A program made the translations under genes and the position numbers. Source: Niallia nealsonii (GTDB lineage: Bacteria; Bacillota; Bacilli; Bacillales; Cytobacillaceae). Taken from it: DNA of 64,000 nt. The stretch spans positions 62,001 to 126,000 of the forward strand of contig NZ_PISE01000031.1 in the NCBI RefSeq assembly GCF_002835805.1, read 5' to 3'. Under the pieces are notes generated by a model, which was not told the DNA's origin, ran no database searches, and saw nothing but the letters and a program-made list of their open reading frames with translations. The stretch's first letter is position 1; each line of letters opens with the position of its first letter. This document shows positions 45,640 through 54,714 of this stretch, in pieces.

Positions 45640-46653
45640 ATGAAGAACGCAGTTTTTGTACCAAATGTATATCAACCTAAATTAGATTTAATCCAAATAG
45701 AAATCGCAATAAAAAATATAAAAGATAATTTTGAAAGAGAGTTATCAGAAAGTCTAAACTTAACAAGGGTATCAGCTCCTATTCTTTTAAAATCTGGAAC
45801 TGGAATAAACGATAACCTTAATGGAGTGGAACGCATTGTTTCCTTTGATGCTTTAGACTTAAGTAGCTCTACAATTGAAGTTGTTCAATCATTAGCAAAA
45901 TGGAAAAGAGTGGCTCTTTCTAGGTATGGATTCACACCTGGTGAAGGACTTTACACAGATATGAGGGCAATTAGGAGAGATGAAGAATTAAGCAATCTGC
46001 ATTCCATGTATGTAGATCAATGGGATTGGGAGAAAGTAATTACTTATAAACAACGAAACCTAAAGACACTAAAGAATGAAGTACAGAAGATATTTCAAGC
46101 CATTAAGTCTACTGAAAATTACCTGTATAAATCGTATCCATCGCTTGTACCTGTTCTTCCAAAAGACATTCACTTTATTACTACTCAAGAGCTAGAATAC
46201 AAATATCCGAACTTAACACCAAAAGAAAGGGAAAATGAAATTGCACAAGAGCTGGGTGCCGTGTTTATTATGCAAGTTGGCGGCAAGCTCCATTCTGGTG
46301 AAAAACATGATGGGCGATCCCCTGATTATGATGATTGGTCTCTAAATGGAGATATCATTTTGTGGTATCCACTATTAGAAAGAGCGATGGAAATTTCTTC
46401 TATGGGAATTAGAGTCGACGAAAAAACACTTTTAAAACAATTAAAACTTTCTAATGCAGAAAGTCGAATTAAAATGGATTTTCACCAATCCATTTTAAAG
46501 GGAGAACTTCCTTATACAATTGGTGGAGGCATCGGGCAATCACGATTATGCATGTTCTTCTTAAAGAAAGCTCATATTGGTGAAGTTCAAGCGTCTGTAT
46601 GGAATGATCGAATAATTGAGGAGTGTAAAAAAGGGAATATTACGTTATTATAA
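45640..46653 (+). CDS. asnA: aspartate-ammonia ligase
   Basis: A 337-residue class II synthetase-like enzyme that makes asparagine from aspartate, ammonia and ATP. VSAPILLKSGTGINDNLNGVER, GLYTDMRAIRRDEELSNLHS, YVDQWDWEKVI and GGGIGQSRLCMFFLKKAHIGEVQ are diagnostic. ATG 45640 has only a distant GGGGGT site. An in-frame TTG at 45613 would add nine residues. AsnA is usually about 330-340 residues, so the ATG is preferred. A terminator follows. Confidence 0.95.
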   Translation: MKNAVFVPNVYQPKLDLIQIEIAIKNIKDNFERELSESLNLTRVSAPILLKSGTGINDNLNGVERIVSFDALDLSSSTIEVVQSLAKWKRVALSRYGFTPGEGLYTDMRAIRRDEELSNLHSMYVDQWDWEKVITYKQRNLKTLKNEVQKIFQAIKSTENYLYKSYPSLVPVLPKDIHFITTQELEYKYPNLTPKERENEIAQELGAVFIMQVGGKLHSGEKHDGRSPDYDDWSLNGDIILWYPLLERAMEISSMGIRVDEKTLLKQLKLSNAESRIKMDFHQSILKGELPYTIGGGIGQSRLCMFFLKKAHIGEVQASVWNDRIIEECKKGNITLL

Positions 46654-46692
46654 GAGACTATTATTGCAAATTTCTATTATTAAAAAGTCGTA

Positions 46693-46727
46693 AAAGCCGG
46701 TTCCATTTAAAACGGAGTCGGCTTTCT
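46693..46727. terminator. terminator between converging asnA and permease genes
   Basis: AAAGCCGGTTCC pairs with GGAGTCGGCTTT with G-U and one mismatch; T-rich on either side. Confidence 0.75.
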
Positions 46728-46747
46728 TTCATTATTATTGTTTTTCT

Positions 46748-48166
46748 CTATTTTTGTGGTAATGCACCATTTGAATTTTCCGCATCATCTTCCTCACTAT
46801 CATTTTGAGTTTTTGTCCATACTTTATTCATAATGAAGGTAACAGCACCTATAAGAGCAATTAACAGCAAGCTGACAAAAAAACCAAACCGAATACTTTT
46901 CTCAAATATCACACCACTTACAGCAGCTATTAGTAATAAAAGACCAATTACTGATAGAACAATATCTCCCGTTTTGATTTTAAGTATTTTCACAGCAGAA
47001 ATAATAATAAATCCCCAATTATACATTTGCAGTATTCCAGCTGCTGTAGTAATATATCCATAAATTTTGCCTGGGAGCAATAGTGCTGTAATAATGGAGC
47101 CTAAGAGTCCAATTATTGCAAGCCCTAAAGACGGGAGTGGAAGATCTTTAAGCTTTTTGATTTTTTTTCCAAAAAGTGCTGGTGCATCTCCGTCTTTCGA
47201 CAATGTTACAAGTAAATTCGTTACTGCAAATAAAGAAGCAGTCATGGTTGAAAATCCTGCTATAATGATTGCTCCATTAAATACATGCGGAAAAAAGGCC
47301 AGTTTATAGGCTGACATAGCCGTGACGAAAGGACTTTCCTTTTGATTAATGGAATGATAGGAAACCATACTGATAACAAGAATAATGGAAATAACGTATA
47401 TTACAGTCAATACAATGAGCATAACCTTACCAGATTTTGGTGCATCATCTTTCTTTTTTAGCTGCATGGAAAGAAGGCCGATTGTCTCAATGCCTCCATA
47501 AGCATAAAAGGCATAAATTAATGACGACCAAAAGGGTTGAAATCCTTCAGGAAATATCTTATTTACAGTCATTGGTATTCCAGGCTGATCGCTGCTTCCG
47601 CCGTGTATCCATCCAATTAATCCGGAAACAGCAAGAATAATAAACATGATAATTGCTGCAGTTTTTGTCACTGCAAGGATATTTTCTATCCTATCAAAGC
47701 CTTTTGTTCCTAATAATACGACAATAATGGCTAAAACCGCATATCCTGATGCAAAAACCCATAAAGCAATCTTTGGAAACCAAAAACGAGATAGGATGGA
47801 TAACGCGGTTAACTGACTTCCCATAATTAATATTTTGGAGCTCCAATAATTCCAGCCGCAGCTGAAACCAGCCCATCGTCCATAAGCTTTACTAGCGTAG
47901 TAGCAGAATGAGCCTTCTTGGGGATCTGCGGTTGTCATTTTTGCGAGAAAATGAAAAACAATATAGGTGCCAATTGCAGCCAGTATAAAGGAGAATACCA
48001 TGGAAGGTCCTGTGATTTTAATCCCAATTCCTGAACCAAGAAAATATCCTGTACCAATTGTACAGCCAATTCCTATTAAGGATAATTGCCACCATAATAA
48101 ATGACCCTGTTTTTCTCCCTTTGACGAATTCTTCTCTACATCTGAACTGCATGTGAAAAAGTCCAT
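46748..48166 (-). CDS. amino-acid permease (APC family)
   Basis: A 472-residue transporter with about 12 membrane segments. The first segment carries LSLIGIGCTIGTGYFLGSG, the APC consensus for substrate binding, followed by GPSMVFSFIL. FWSSLIYAFYAYGGIETIGL is another typical motif. It resembles the YbxG/AapA/YbgF branch of Bacillus permeases. Its substrate is a neutral or cationic amino acid, not determinable here. GGAGG precedes the ATG on the minus strand. Confidence 0.92.
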   Translation of the reverse strand: MDFFTCSSDVEKNSSKGEKQGHLLWWQLSLIGIGCTIGTGYFLGSGIGIKITGPSMVFSFILAAIGTYIVFHFLAKMTTADPQEGSFCYYASKAYGRWAGFSCGWNYWSSKILIMGSQLTALSILSRFWFPKIALWVFASGYAVLAIIVVLLGTKGFDRIENILAVTKTAAIIMFIILAVSGLIGWIHGGSSDQPGIPMTVNKIFPEGFQPFWSSLIYAFYAYGGIETIGLLSMQLKKKDDAPKSGKVMLIVLTVIYVISIILVISMVSYHSINQKESPFVTAMSAYKLAFFPHVFNGAIIIAGFSTMTASLFAVTNLLVTLSKDGDAPALFGKKIKKLKDLPLPSLGLAIIGLLGSIITALLLPGKIYGYITTAAGILQMYNWGFIIISAVKILKIKTGDIVLSVIGLLLLIAAVSGVIFEKSIRFGFFVSLLLIALIGAVTFIMNKVWTKTQNDSEEDDAENSNGALPQK

Positions 48167-48327
48167 TATCTCCCTCCATTCATCAAATATTATTATTAAA
48201 TGTGTATTTAGTATGTGTAATTTCTCAACGTATAAAACGGAATATATTTCAATGTAAACAAGAGTGGAATTAATTTAAATAAATCGGAAATTATAATGAA
48301 AGTATGAAATAAGTAGGAGGTAATGAA

Positions 48328-48666
48328 ATGACAGTTTTTGTCTACCAAACTTTTATAATAAAACAGGATAAATTTAAAGAAGCAATAGATAATTTAAATG
48401 AAATCAAAATGTTTTGCAAAGAAAATTATGGCCAACAAATCGAAATATTAACACCTATAACAGGGGAAGATCATACTTATGCGATGCTTTCTACATATGA
48501 GGGACTAGCTGAAATGGAATTGCAGGGCAAGAAGATGTTTGAAGAAGAAGAATATCAAAAGATTATTGGTAAGTTTTTTCTTGAAAATATTGTTCAAGGA
48601 AGCATGTATACCAAAATTTACCGTTCTATGAAAGAGAAAAGTCGGAAAAAAGATGAAGAAAAGTAA
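48328..48666 (+). CDS. ABM-like ferredoxin-fold protein
   Basis: A 112-residue protein with a dimeric alpha/beta-barrel look: a strand (TVFVYQTFIIKQDK), a helix (FKEAIDNLNEIKMFCKE), strands (QIEILTPITGEDHTYAMLSTYEG), a helix (LAEMELQGKKMFEEEEYQKI) and a basic tail. NIPSNAP and antibiotic-biosynthesis-monooxygenase proteins share this layout. AGGAGG precedes the ATG. Function unknown. Confidence 0.55.
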   Translation: MTVFVYQTFIIKQDKFKEAIDNLNEIKMFCKENYGQQIEILTPITGEDHTYAMLSTYEGLAEMELQGKKMFEEEEYQKIIGKFFLENIVQGSMYTKIYRSMKEKSRKKDEEK

Positions 48667-48769
48667 TAGATAATTTATAAGGAAGATGGACAAACTTTTT
48701 AAGGGGGTGCTTCACAGAAAGGCGGCACTGTAAATGAATAAATTTTCTTATAATATAAGGAGGGCAACA

Positions 48770-49282
48770 ATGGGCATTTTAAGTGGAAATCCTAAAGAAG
48801 AGCCATTACATTACGGAGAAGCTTTTGATTTATGGACTTCAATACTAGTAGGGAATAGTATGATTGCAGGATATCAGACGATGATAAATCATGCAGGGGA
48901 TGAAGATTTAAAAAAGTTATTATTGGAAGCAATAGATACTTGTCAGCAGGAAAAAAAACAAATAGAAGAAATATTAAAAGCAAACGGAATTGGTTTGCCT
49001 CCAGCTTCGCCAGAGCCTCCGGAAGCATGTTTAGAGGATATTCCAGTAGGAGCTAGAGTTCCTGATCCAGCTATTTCGGCTACACTTTCTGCAGATATTG
49101 CTGCAGGATTAGTGGCATGCAGTCAAGTAATAGGCAAATCAATTAGGGAAGATGTAGCCATGATGTATGGACAATTCCATAACCAAAAAGCCGCACTTGG
49201 TGCAAAAGTACTTCGTTTAAATAAAGAAAAGGGCTGGCTCATACCTCCGCCATTACACCTTAAAAAGCATGGCGATTGTTAA
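48770..49282 (+). CDS. DUF3231 family protein
   Basis: A 170-residue helical protein. GNPKEEPLHYGEAFDLWTSI, DEDLKKLLLEAIDTCQQEKKQIEEILKANGIGLPP and IPVGARVPDPAISATLSADIAAGL are typical of DUF3231, four-helix proteins related to CotF-like spore coat proteins. ATG 48770 is chosen for the AGGAGGG 6 bases upstream. The DUF3231 genes of bacilli are often sporulation-linked; that role here is inferred. Confidence 0.85.
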   Translation: MGILSGNPKEEPLHYGEAFDLWTSILVGNSMIAGYQTMINHAGDEDLKKLLLEAIDTCQQEKKQIEEILKANGIGLPPASPEPPEACLEDIPVGARVPDPAISATLSADIAAGLVACSQVIGKSIREDVAMMYGQFHNQKAALGAKVLRLNKEKGWLIPPPLHLKKHGDC

Positions 49283-49890
49283 GGGAAAAGAGTTTTGTTT
49301 TTTATAAAATATAAGTACTGAATTGTATACAAGGTAAAGCTCTTTGGGAGTGTTATAATTCCAATCATTAATCTATAAGTCACAGCAAAAAGTTTTTGGG
49401 AAATATAGGTTTTCTTTAAATAGACATAAACGGAATTATTCATACAGAAATAAAAAGTAAAGTATCCAACCCCCTTTTTCCTTATTTTCTGGATTGCCAG
49501 TTATAAGGAAAGAGGGGATTCATTTTCTGTTAAAAAACGTAATATTTATACATTCCAAATCTTATTTCTATTACTATGAAAGAAAGAGTGAAAACCTACG
49601 ACTTCATAAAAAAGCACTAAGAAAAAATTTCTTTAGAGTTTCATATTCTCAAATAGTTAGCACTTTTTTATAGATTTAAATGCAAGAGATTTAGAAGCAG
49701 TAAGCTGTATTCCCGCGTCTATTTATGGGGTAAGACCGGTTCGGAGTTACCTTTCTTCTTTATTACTTTTCTTCTCAAAATAAATTATTAACCAGACAAG
49801 TTTTTAGAGAAACTTTTTTTATTATAAAATATGTCGCGATTGTTATAGGAGAGACATAAGGCTTCTTTTTGCTGAAGTGATATTAATAGG
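49283..49890. other. intergenic with one large hairpin
   Basis: In this 608-base gap the arms CCCCCTTTTTCCTTAT (49470-49485) and ATAAGGAAAGAGGGG (49503-49517) form a nearly complete stem, probably the terminator after DUF3231 or an RNA structure. Otherwise I see no gene. Confidence 0.5.
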
Positions 49891-50148
49891 CTACTTTGCC
49901 AGTTGTTTAAACGTCATAACAGCAAATGCCAAAATCGTGATGGCAAGAAAAAGGTATGCAGCACCTTCAAAGCCTCTAACAACAAATAAACCGATGCTAA
50001 TGAGCAGAATAGAGCCAATTGCGCCAATATACGCAGGGATTTTTATAATAGAAGAATTGCTGGTGAATTTTTTCTTTAACATAATGGTTATGCCTAAAAT
50101 GAATATTCCTATAACACATCCTAAACCTAGCGGCACAAATAATAACAT
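49891..50148 (-). CDS. YesK-like small membrane protein
   Basis: An 85-residue protein with three hydrophobic segments (about 3-24, 36-55 and 62-79). MLLFVPLGLGCVIGIFILGI and KIPAYIGAIGSILLISIGLFVVRGFEGAAY resemble the YesK family of Bacillus, of unknown function. GGGAGG precedes the ATG on the minus strand. Confidence 0.7.
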   Translation of the reverse strand: MLLFVPLGLGCVIGIFILGITIMLKKKFTSNSSIIKIPAYIGAIGSILLISIGLFVVRGFEGAAYLFLAITILAFAVMTFKQLAK

Positions 50149-50356
50149 ATAAATTTCCTCCCTTTTTAGTTGAGTATTCCGAAAACGCCATCATAAATAT
50201 TTTAACAATATTATCCATAAAAAAGAAGGTTTTTATAAAGATTCCTGCAAAAGGAAAAAGGTTGTCGTGTGTAATTTTACCGGAAAATAACTATTTCAAA
50301 AAGTTGATGCAAATAATTAAAAATAGAAGCAATGAAGCTATTTTTTGGCATAGTAA

Positions 50357-50397
50357 AAATCCCAATCTTTTTGCCGCAAATAGAAAGATTGGGATTT
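50357..50397 (-). terminator. terminator of MFS gene
   Basis: AAATCCCAATCTTT and AAAGATTGGGATTT form a perfect 14-bp stem with a 13-base loop, just after the MFS stop codon on the minus strand. Confidence 0.82.
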
Positions 50398-50405
50398 GAT
50401 TTTGT

Positions 50406-51626
50406 TTAGGCTCCTAATGTTTTTATCTCCTCATCAAGAGAAGAAGCAGCTTGTTTTTTTGATTTAACTTGCAAAGTCATCAGCATTAATGTGACTAAAA
50501 TAAATAATAAGGCTACAAATGCAATATTATACGTATGGGTTATATCCTTTACTGCGCCAACAAATATCGGAATAAAACCGCTTAGCATGTAGCCGCCAAA
50601 TTGAATCATTGCTGTCCATTGGCTGGCTTCTTTTGGTGTAGATGTTGCATCCAAAGGAAGAATCATGGTTATTGGAAATAATCCGCCAGAACCTATTCCT
50701 ATCAAGGCAGCACTGATGAGTGGGGGAATATTTCCAATCATCAATAAGGTAATTCCAACAAAAGAAAACAAAGCGCATAACATCATCCAAGGTTTTCGAT
50801 TTGAACGATTATTAATTAACATGGGAATGATAAAGCTGGCAATCATTTGGGTAATGGAAAAAACAGTAACTGCTGTTGCCGCATATGTGGCACTATATCC
50901 GATTTCCTGCACTTTTGGAGCCAACCATGTTGCAAGAGAATAGTAGATGCCAGATTGCAGGCCAAAAATAATGGTAAGCAGCCAAACATATCGATTTCCC
51001 CAAGGCAATCGGCTTTTTTTCATGATTGATTTTTCTTCCGTCATTGTCCGCTGATGAGCTGTTTTAATAATTGGCACCCAAACAATGAAGCCAATGACAG
51101 CAAATAATGCCCAGATTGCTAAAGCATTGTTCCAAGAATTGTGGAATGCATGCATAACAGGCACAACGAATCCCGCACTTAACGATGCGCCAATTCCCAT
51201 TCCAGCTGAATATACACCGATCATAGAAGAGGAAGAGGCAGGAAAATTTTTTTTGATGTATCCAGAGATAAGTGGTCCTGCGATAGCAATCCCAATTCCA
51301 GTAAATACAGCGGTCAATAATAAAAGCAAAGGAATAGATGCAACAAGGCGCAGAGCTGTTGCAGCACCAATTAATAGAATAGATAATGCAATTGTTAACT
51401 CTAGTCCAAAGCGTTCACTTAGTTTTCCGGCAACAGGAGCAAAAATCCCCATGCAAAAAACAGGAAGAGAAGTAAGCAGACTAACAGAAATGCTAGACAT
51501 CTGCAAGTCTGTCTTAATATTTTCTAAAACTGGAGAAATGGATGTGATGGAAGCCCGCAAGTTCATGGATATCATAAACAAAGCAAAAATACTCCAAATA
51601 ATATACATCTTTTTTGGTTGGTCCAT
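50406..51626 (-). CDS. MFS transporter (CynX/NimT-type)
   Basis: A 406-residue transporter with about 12 membrane segments. FMISMNLRASITSISPVLENI, GAATALRL and YSAGMGIGASLSAGFVVPVM are typical of the CynX/NimT/YeaN branch of the major facilitator superfamily, whose members carry cyanate, nitroimidazole or nucleoside-like compounds. AAAGGAG precedes the ATG. It is divergent from an XRE-cupin regulator that probably controls it. Confidence 0.88.
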   Translation of the reverse strand: MDQPKKMYIIWSIFALFMISMNLRASITSISPVLENIKTDLQMSSISVSLLTSLPVFCMGIFAPVAGKLSERFGLELTIALSILLIGAATALRLVASIPLLLLLTAVFTGIGIAIAGPLISGYIKKNFPASSSSMIGVYSAGMGIGASLSAGFVVPVMHAFHNSWNNALAIWALFAVIGFIVWVPIIKTAHQRTMTEEKSIMKKSRLPWGNRYVWLLTIIFGLQSGIYYSLATWLAPKVQEIGYSATYAATAVTVFSITQMIASFIIPMLINNRSNRKPWMMLCALFSFVGITLLMIGNIPPLISAALIGIGSGGLFPITMILPLDATSTPKEASQWTAMIQFGGYMLSGFIPIFVGAVKDITHTYNIAFVALLFILVTLMLMTLQVKSKKQAASSLDEEIKTLGA

Positions 51627-51738
51627 TATAAAAAGCTCCTTTTTTGAACATATAAATACTTATTTGATATACTATAATTAACTCATTTGCATACTATAAT
51701 ATACTTTTTGGGTGAAAGCAATAGGAAAGAGGGGAGAT

Positions 51739-52299
51739 ATGAAGGAGGAAAATCTAGAATTATATAGTCAGGTTGGAATGAATCTCAAAGAAATTCGCAG
51801 AAATAGAAAAATTAGTCTAGAAGAATTGGCGGAGAAAAGCAATGTCAGTAAATTAACCTTAGGCAAGATAGAAAGAGGAGAAGCAAATCCAACACTTAAT
51901 ATTCTTTGGAAAATATGCAGAGCATTAAATATTCAGCTGGCCTCACTGCTTACTTTTGAAGAAAAAACAGAAGTATATCGATTTTGTTCTAATCCCCACT
52001 TCAATGGACCAAATAATGATTGGTTTGTTGACCCTTTATTTAAGACGTTAGGCACGATGGAATGGTATAGAGCTTGCATAGAGGCAAATAGTGAGTATAG
52101 CGAGTTTCATTTAGCTGGTTCTGAGGAAACAGTGCTTGTATTAAATGGTCAATTAGAAATGAAGGTAGGCGAAAATTATCATTTATTGCACCAGTGGGAT
52201 ATTATTAAATTTAAAGGAGACGAATTGCACACCTATATAAACCGTTCTGATGAAAAAGTGTATTTAATGCTGTCGCTCACCTATCAGGCTGCAAATTAA
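51739..52299 (+). CDS. XRE-family regulator with cupin domain
   Basis: A 186-residue regulator. Residues about 10-70 are the XRE helix-turn-helix (KISLEELAEKSNVSKLTLGKIERGEANPTLNILWKICRAL) and 100-182 a C-terminal cupin (SEYSEFHLAGSEETVLVLNG, DIIKFKGDELHTYINRSDEKVYL). ATG 51739 follows GAGGGGAG closely. Such two-domain proteins sense a small ligand and repress a divergent transporter, here the CynX-type MFS gene. The 112-base gap holds repeated ATACTATAAT segments as candidate operators. Confidence 0.9.
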   Translation: MKEENLELYSQVGMNLKEIRRNRKISLEELAEKSNVSKLTLGKIERGEANPTLNILWKICRALNIQLASLLTFEEKTEVYRFCSNPHFNGPNNDWFVDPLFKTLGTMEWYRACIEANSEYSEFHLAGSEETVLVLNGQLEMKVGENYHLLHQWDIIKFKGDELHTYINRSDEKVYLMLSLTYQAAN

Positions 52300-52320
52300 A
52301 AATAAAACTCGTTTATGCTA

Positions 52321-52372
52321 AAAAAGGACCAAAAAGGGTAGGAAATATATATTTCTCTATTTGGTCTTTTTA
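52321..52372 (+). terminator. terminator after XRE-cupin gene
   Basis: AAAAGGACCAAA and TTTGGTCTTTT form the stem, which ends in T. Confidence 0.8.
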
Positions 52373-52397
52373 AAGATATAAAATTGCAACAAAAATT

Positions 52398-52415
52398 AAT
52401 TTTACGCATCCAATA
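52398..52415 (+). repeat. shared upstream element, copy 4 (DUF2975 gene)
   Basis: AATTTTACGCATCCAATA, followed after three bases by TTAATAAATATTAAAAC. It lies 151 bases upstream of the DUF2975 gene. Confidence 0.85.
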
Positions 52416-52470
52416 TATTTAATAAATATTAAAACTTTTCTCTATAGAAAAAAATGTTGGGGAACCTTGA

Positions 52471-52517
52471 AAAACAACAGTTTATTTATTGAAAAACAAT
52501 AAATAAACTGTTGTTTT
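52471..52517 (+). terminator. perfect 20-bp leader hairpin before DUF2975 gene
   Basis: The arms 52471-52490 and 52498-52517 are exact reverse complements with a 7-base loop and are followed by T-rich DNA. It sits between the shared 18-bp element and the gene, so it is a candidate leader terminator or attenuator. Confidence 0.75.
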
Positions 52518-52548
52518 TATTTTATACATAAAAAATTGAGGTGATTGT

Positions 52549-52983
52549 ATGAATCAAAGCACAACGAGTATTCTAAAAGTGATTATTTTGATGATTGGAA
52601 TACTGGTGTTTGCACTATGCATTTTTTTCTTGCCATTTTTAGCAAAAGAAGCTGCGATGGCGAATCCTGATTATAAACATTTAAAAATCCCTGTGCTGTT
52701 AGGGATATATGGAACGGTAGTCCCTTTTTTCACAGCTCTTTATCAAACCTTTAAGATTTTGCACTTTATTGAAAAGAAAAATGCTTTTTCCTCATTCGCT
52801 GTAACTGCATTGGGATATATAAGAAATAGTGCCGTCATTATTGTGATTCTGTATCTAATTGGAGTTATTTTCCTTTCATTTCAACATGCAATGCATCCTG
52901 GATTAGCCATTATTGCTGGAGTTGTTATTTTTTCCACTCTAATGATTGCATTGTTTGCAGCACTTTTGCAGGAATTATTATAA
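52549..52983 (+). CDS. DUF2975 membrane protein
   Basis: A 144-residue protein with four membrane segments (about 9-31, 47-68, 85-108 and 113-140). LKIPVLLGIYGTVVPFFTALYQTFKILHFIEKKNAFSS matches DUF2975, a family often paired with a small XRE regulator, which is absent here. TGAGGTG precedes the ATG. It has one copy of the 18-bp element and a strong leader hairpin upstream. Confidence 0.85.
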   Translation: MNQSTTSILKVIILMIGILVFALCIFFLPFLAKEAAMANPDYKHLKIPVLLGIYGTVVPFFTALYQTFKILHFIEKKNAFSSFAVTALGYIRNSAVIIVILYLIGVIFLSFQHAMHPGLAIIAGVVIFSTLMIALFAALLQELL

Positions 52984-53110
52984 AAGTAATGAACAAGGAG
53001 CAGACATCATTGGATATATTGACCATAAACATGATGTAACTTTAGAATTTTGGTGCATTAAGGGAGGCGAAGTGGCTGAAATTAGATTGGATGATGCAAG
53101 TGTTAAATAA
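52982..53110 (+). pseudogene. possible C-terminal gene fragment
   Basis: A frame without a start reads KSNEQGADIIGYIDHKHDVT then LEFWCIKGGEVAEIRLDDAS and VK before a stop at 53108-53110. Composition is protein-like, so it is probably the end of a lost gene. I do not recognise the family. Confidence 0.3.
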
Positions 53111-53267
53111 AAAATACTAATGAGATAGAGGATTTTTTGTTTTTTGTCTATTTTTCTTTAAGTGAAACCAGATGATTTTTTTCCTTGTCAAAAGCAGTTT
53201 GTTCGCCATTGTCCTTTTCTTTTGCTACTATGAAACAAAGTGATCATTAAAAAGAGAGGTTTTTATT

Positions 53268-54011
53268 ATGGCATTCTTTGATAAAGTAGTTGTTGTGACA
53301 GGGGCAAGCAATGGCATTGGAAAAGGAATTGTGAAAGCCTATTTAGAAAAAGGAGCGAAAGTGGTTCTTGCTGATATTGATGAGGCTGCAGGAAAAGCAT
53401 TTATAGAAGAGTTAGAAAATGCAGATCAAGCGATTTTTGTTAAAACAGATGTAAGAAAAGAAGCAGATATTCTCGCTTTATTAAAAAAAACCGTAGATAT
53501 ATATGGCCAAATTGATATTCTTATAAATAATGCCGGCAAGGGGCTTTTTAAGTCTGTATATGATGTTACCATTGAAGAATGGGATGATGTTTTAAATACG
53601 AATTTGCGCAGTGCTTTTCTCTGCTCCCGGGAAGCGGCGAAATATATGAGAGAAACAAAGGGCGGGGCAATTGTCAATATTTCATCTACACGCGCCTATA
53701 TGTCTGAAGCAAATACGGAAAGCTACAGCGCAAGCAAAGGAGGTATTATGGCCATTACTCATGCACTTGCCAATAGTTTAGCAGGAGACCATATTACCGT
53801 AAACAGCATTTCCCCTGGCTGGATTGAAACAAAACATTATGAGGAATTAAGAGAAATAGACCATGAGCAGCATTTATCCAAACGGGTTGGAAAACCAGAA
53901 GATATTGCCAGAGCCTGCTTGTTTTTAACAAACAAAGAAAATGATTTTATCACAGGCACAAACCTTACCGTTGATGGAGGCATGACGGTAAAGATGATTT
54001 ATGAAGAATAA
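53268..54011 (+). CDS. short-chain dehydrogenase/reductase (SDR)
   Basis: A 247-residue classical SDR. The cofactor motif is VTGASNGIG (10-18), followed by LADID for the adenine ribose, NNAG in the middle, and the catalytic Ser (SST), Tyr and Lys (YSASK). The acidic residue after the second strand suggests NAD rather than NADP. The end ITGTNLTVDGGM is the usual SDR closing motif. Substrate unknown; it stands alone with a terminator. Confidence 0.93.
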   Translation: MAFFDKVVVVTGASNGIGKGIVKAYLEKGAKVVLADIDEAAGKAFIEELENADQAIFVKTDVRKEADILALLKKTVDIYGQIDILINNAGKGLFKSVYDVTIEEWDDVLNTNLRSAFLCSREAAKYMRETKGGAIVNISSTRAYMSEANTESYSASKGGIMAITHALANSLAGDHITVNSISPGWIETKHYEELREIDHEQHLSKRVGKPEDIARACLFLTNKENDFITGTNLTVDGGMTVKMIYEE

Positions 54012-54020
54012 TAAAATAAC

Positions 54021-54056
54021 AAAAGGCGCTGATTATGTTAAAACCAGCGCCTTTTG
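54021..54056. terminator. bidirectional terminator after SDR gene
   Basis: AAAAGGCGCTG pairs with CAGCGCCTTTT and serves both converging genes. Confidence 0.88.
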
Positions 54057-54602
54057 TTATTTACCTTGAGATATATGCAAAATTTCAAAAATGCGACCAA
54101 TCTCTTGATGATTTTGTGGAACTTCTTCGAAAAAATAAAGCTTACTATATTGCCATTTATCTGGATTATAGATGCATGTTTCACCAAGAAGGGCATAGTT
54201 AGTTTCTAGTGGCTCTTGCTGTTTGCTGAATGTTTGTAACGTATGCTTTTCCGTAATGGTACCTGTTACTTCCAGCAGATAATTGCTTTTAAAAAAATCC
54301 TTAGTAAAGTCAATGTAAAGCGGTATCCCTATATGAATTTGCTGCCATCCAAATGATTTTAAGATATTATCGTAATAGCCATCAAAAAGAAAAGCATTCA
54401 TGCCGATATGAGAATTCCATATATAGAAGGGGGCATAGGAATTATAGAGATTATTATGTTTATTTTTTTCTGTCATTAAATAGGCTTTACATATCAGATC
54501 TTGAAATCCGTCTGTTTGAACGCCATTCTCAGCAACTCTTTTTCTAATAATCTCCATGTTATAATCACTTGGCAACATTACCTTATATTGCATGCCTATC
54601 AT
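54057..54602 (-). CDS. DUF4865 family protein
   Basis: A 181-residue soluble protein. MQYKVMLPSDYNMEIIRKRV, DGFQDLICKAYLMTEK, NSYAPFYIWNSHIGMNAFLF and GWQQIHIGIPLYID match DUF4865, of unknown function. It is divergent from a LysR gene with a palindrome between them. Relatives are frequently found next to LysR regulators, so co-regulation is likely. Confidence 0.85.
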   Translation of the reverse strand: MIGMQYKVMLPSDYNMEIIRKRVAENGVQTDGFQDLICKAYLMTEKNKHNNLYNSYAPFYIWNSHIGMNAFLFDGYYDNILKSFGWQQIHIGIPLYIDFTKDFFKSNYLLEVTGTITEKHTLQTFSKQQEPLETNYALLGETCIYNPDKWQYSKLYFFEEVPQNHQEIGRIFEILHISQGK

Positions 54603-54661
54603 TTAAATCCCTCATTTCTACTTGATAGATATAACATACTCTCCATTTAGATTTTTGTATA

Positions 54662-54682
54662 ATAACTATGATGAATAGTTAT
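54662..54682. promoter_or_regulatory. LysR-type operator palindrome
   Basis: ATAACTATGATGAATAGTTAT is an 8-5-8 perfect inverted repeat in the divergent region, with the T-N11-A shape of LysR binding sites. Confidence 0.7.
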
Positions 54683-54714
54683 TATCATTTAAAATGATAC
54701 CAAGAGGTGAAAAA

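Noticed and set aside
49660-49669. TTAGCACTTT resembling half of a CIRCE heat-shock operator
   Set aside because: The second half (GAGTGCTAA) is missing and it is not near a chaperone gene. I also see no CIRCE or CtsR site before the Hsp70 operon.
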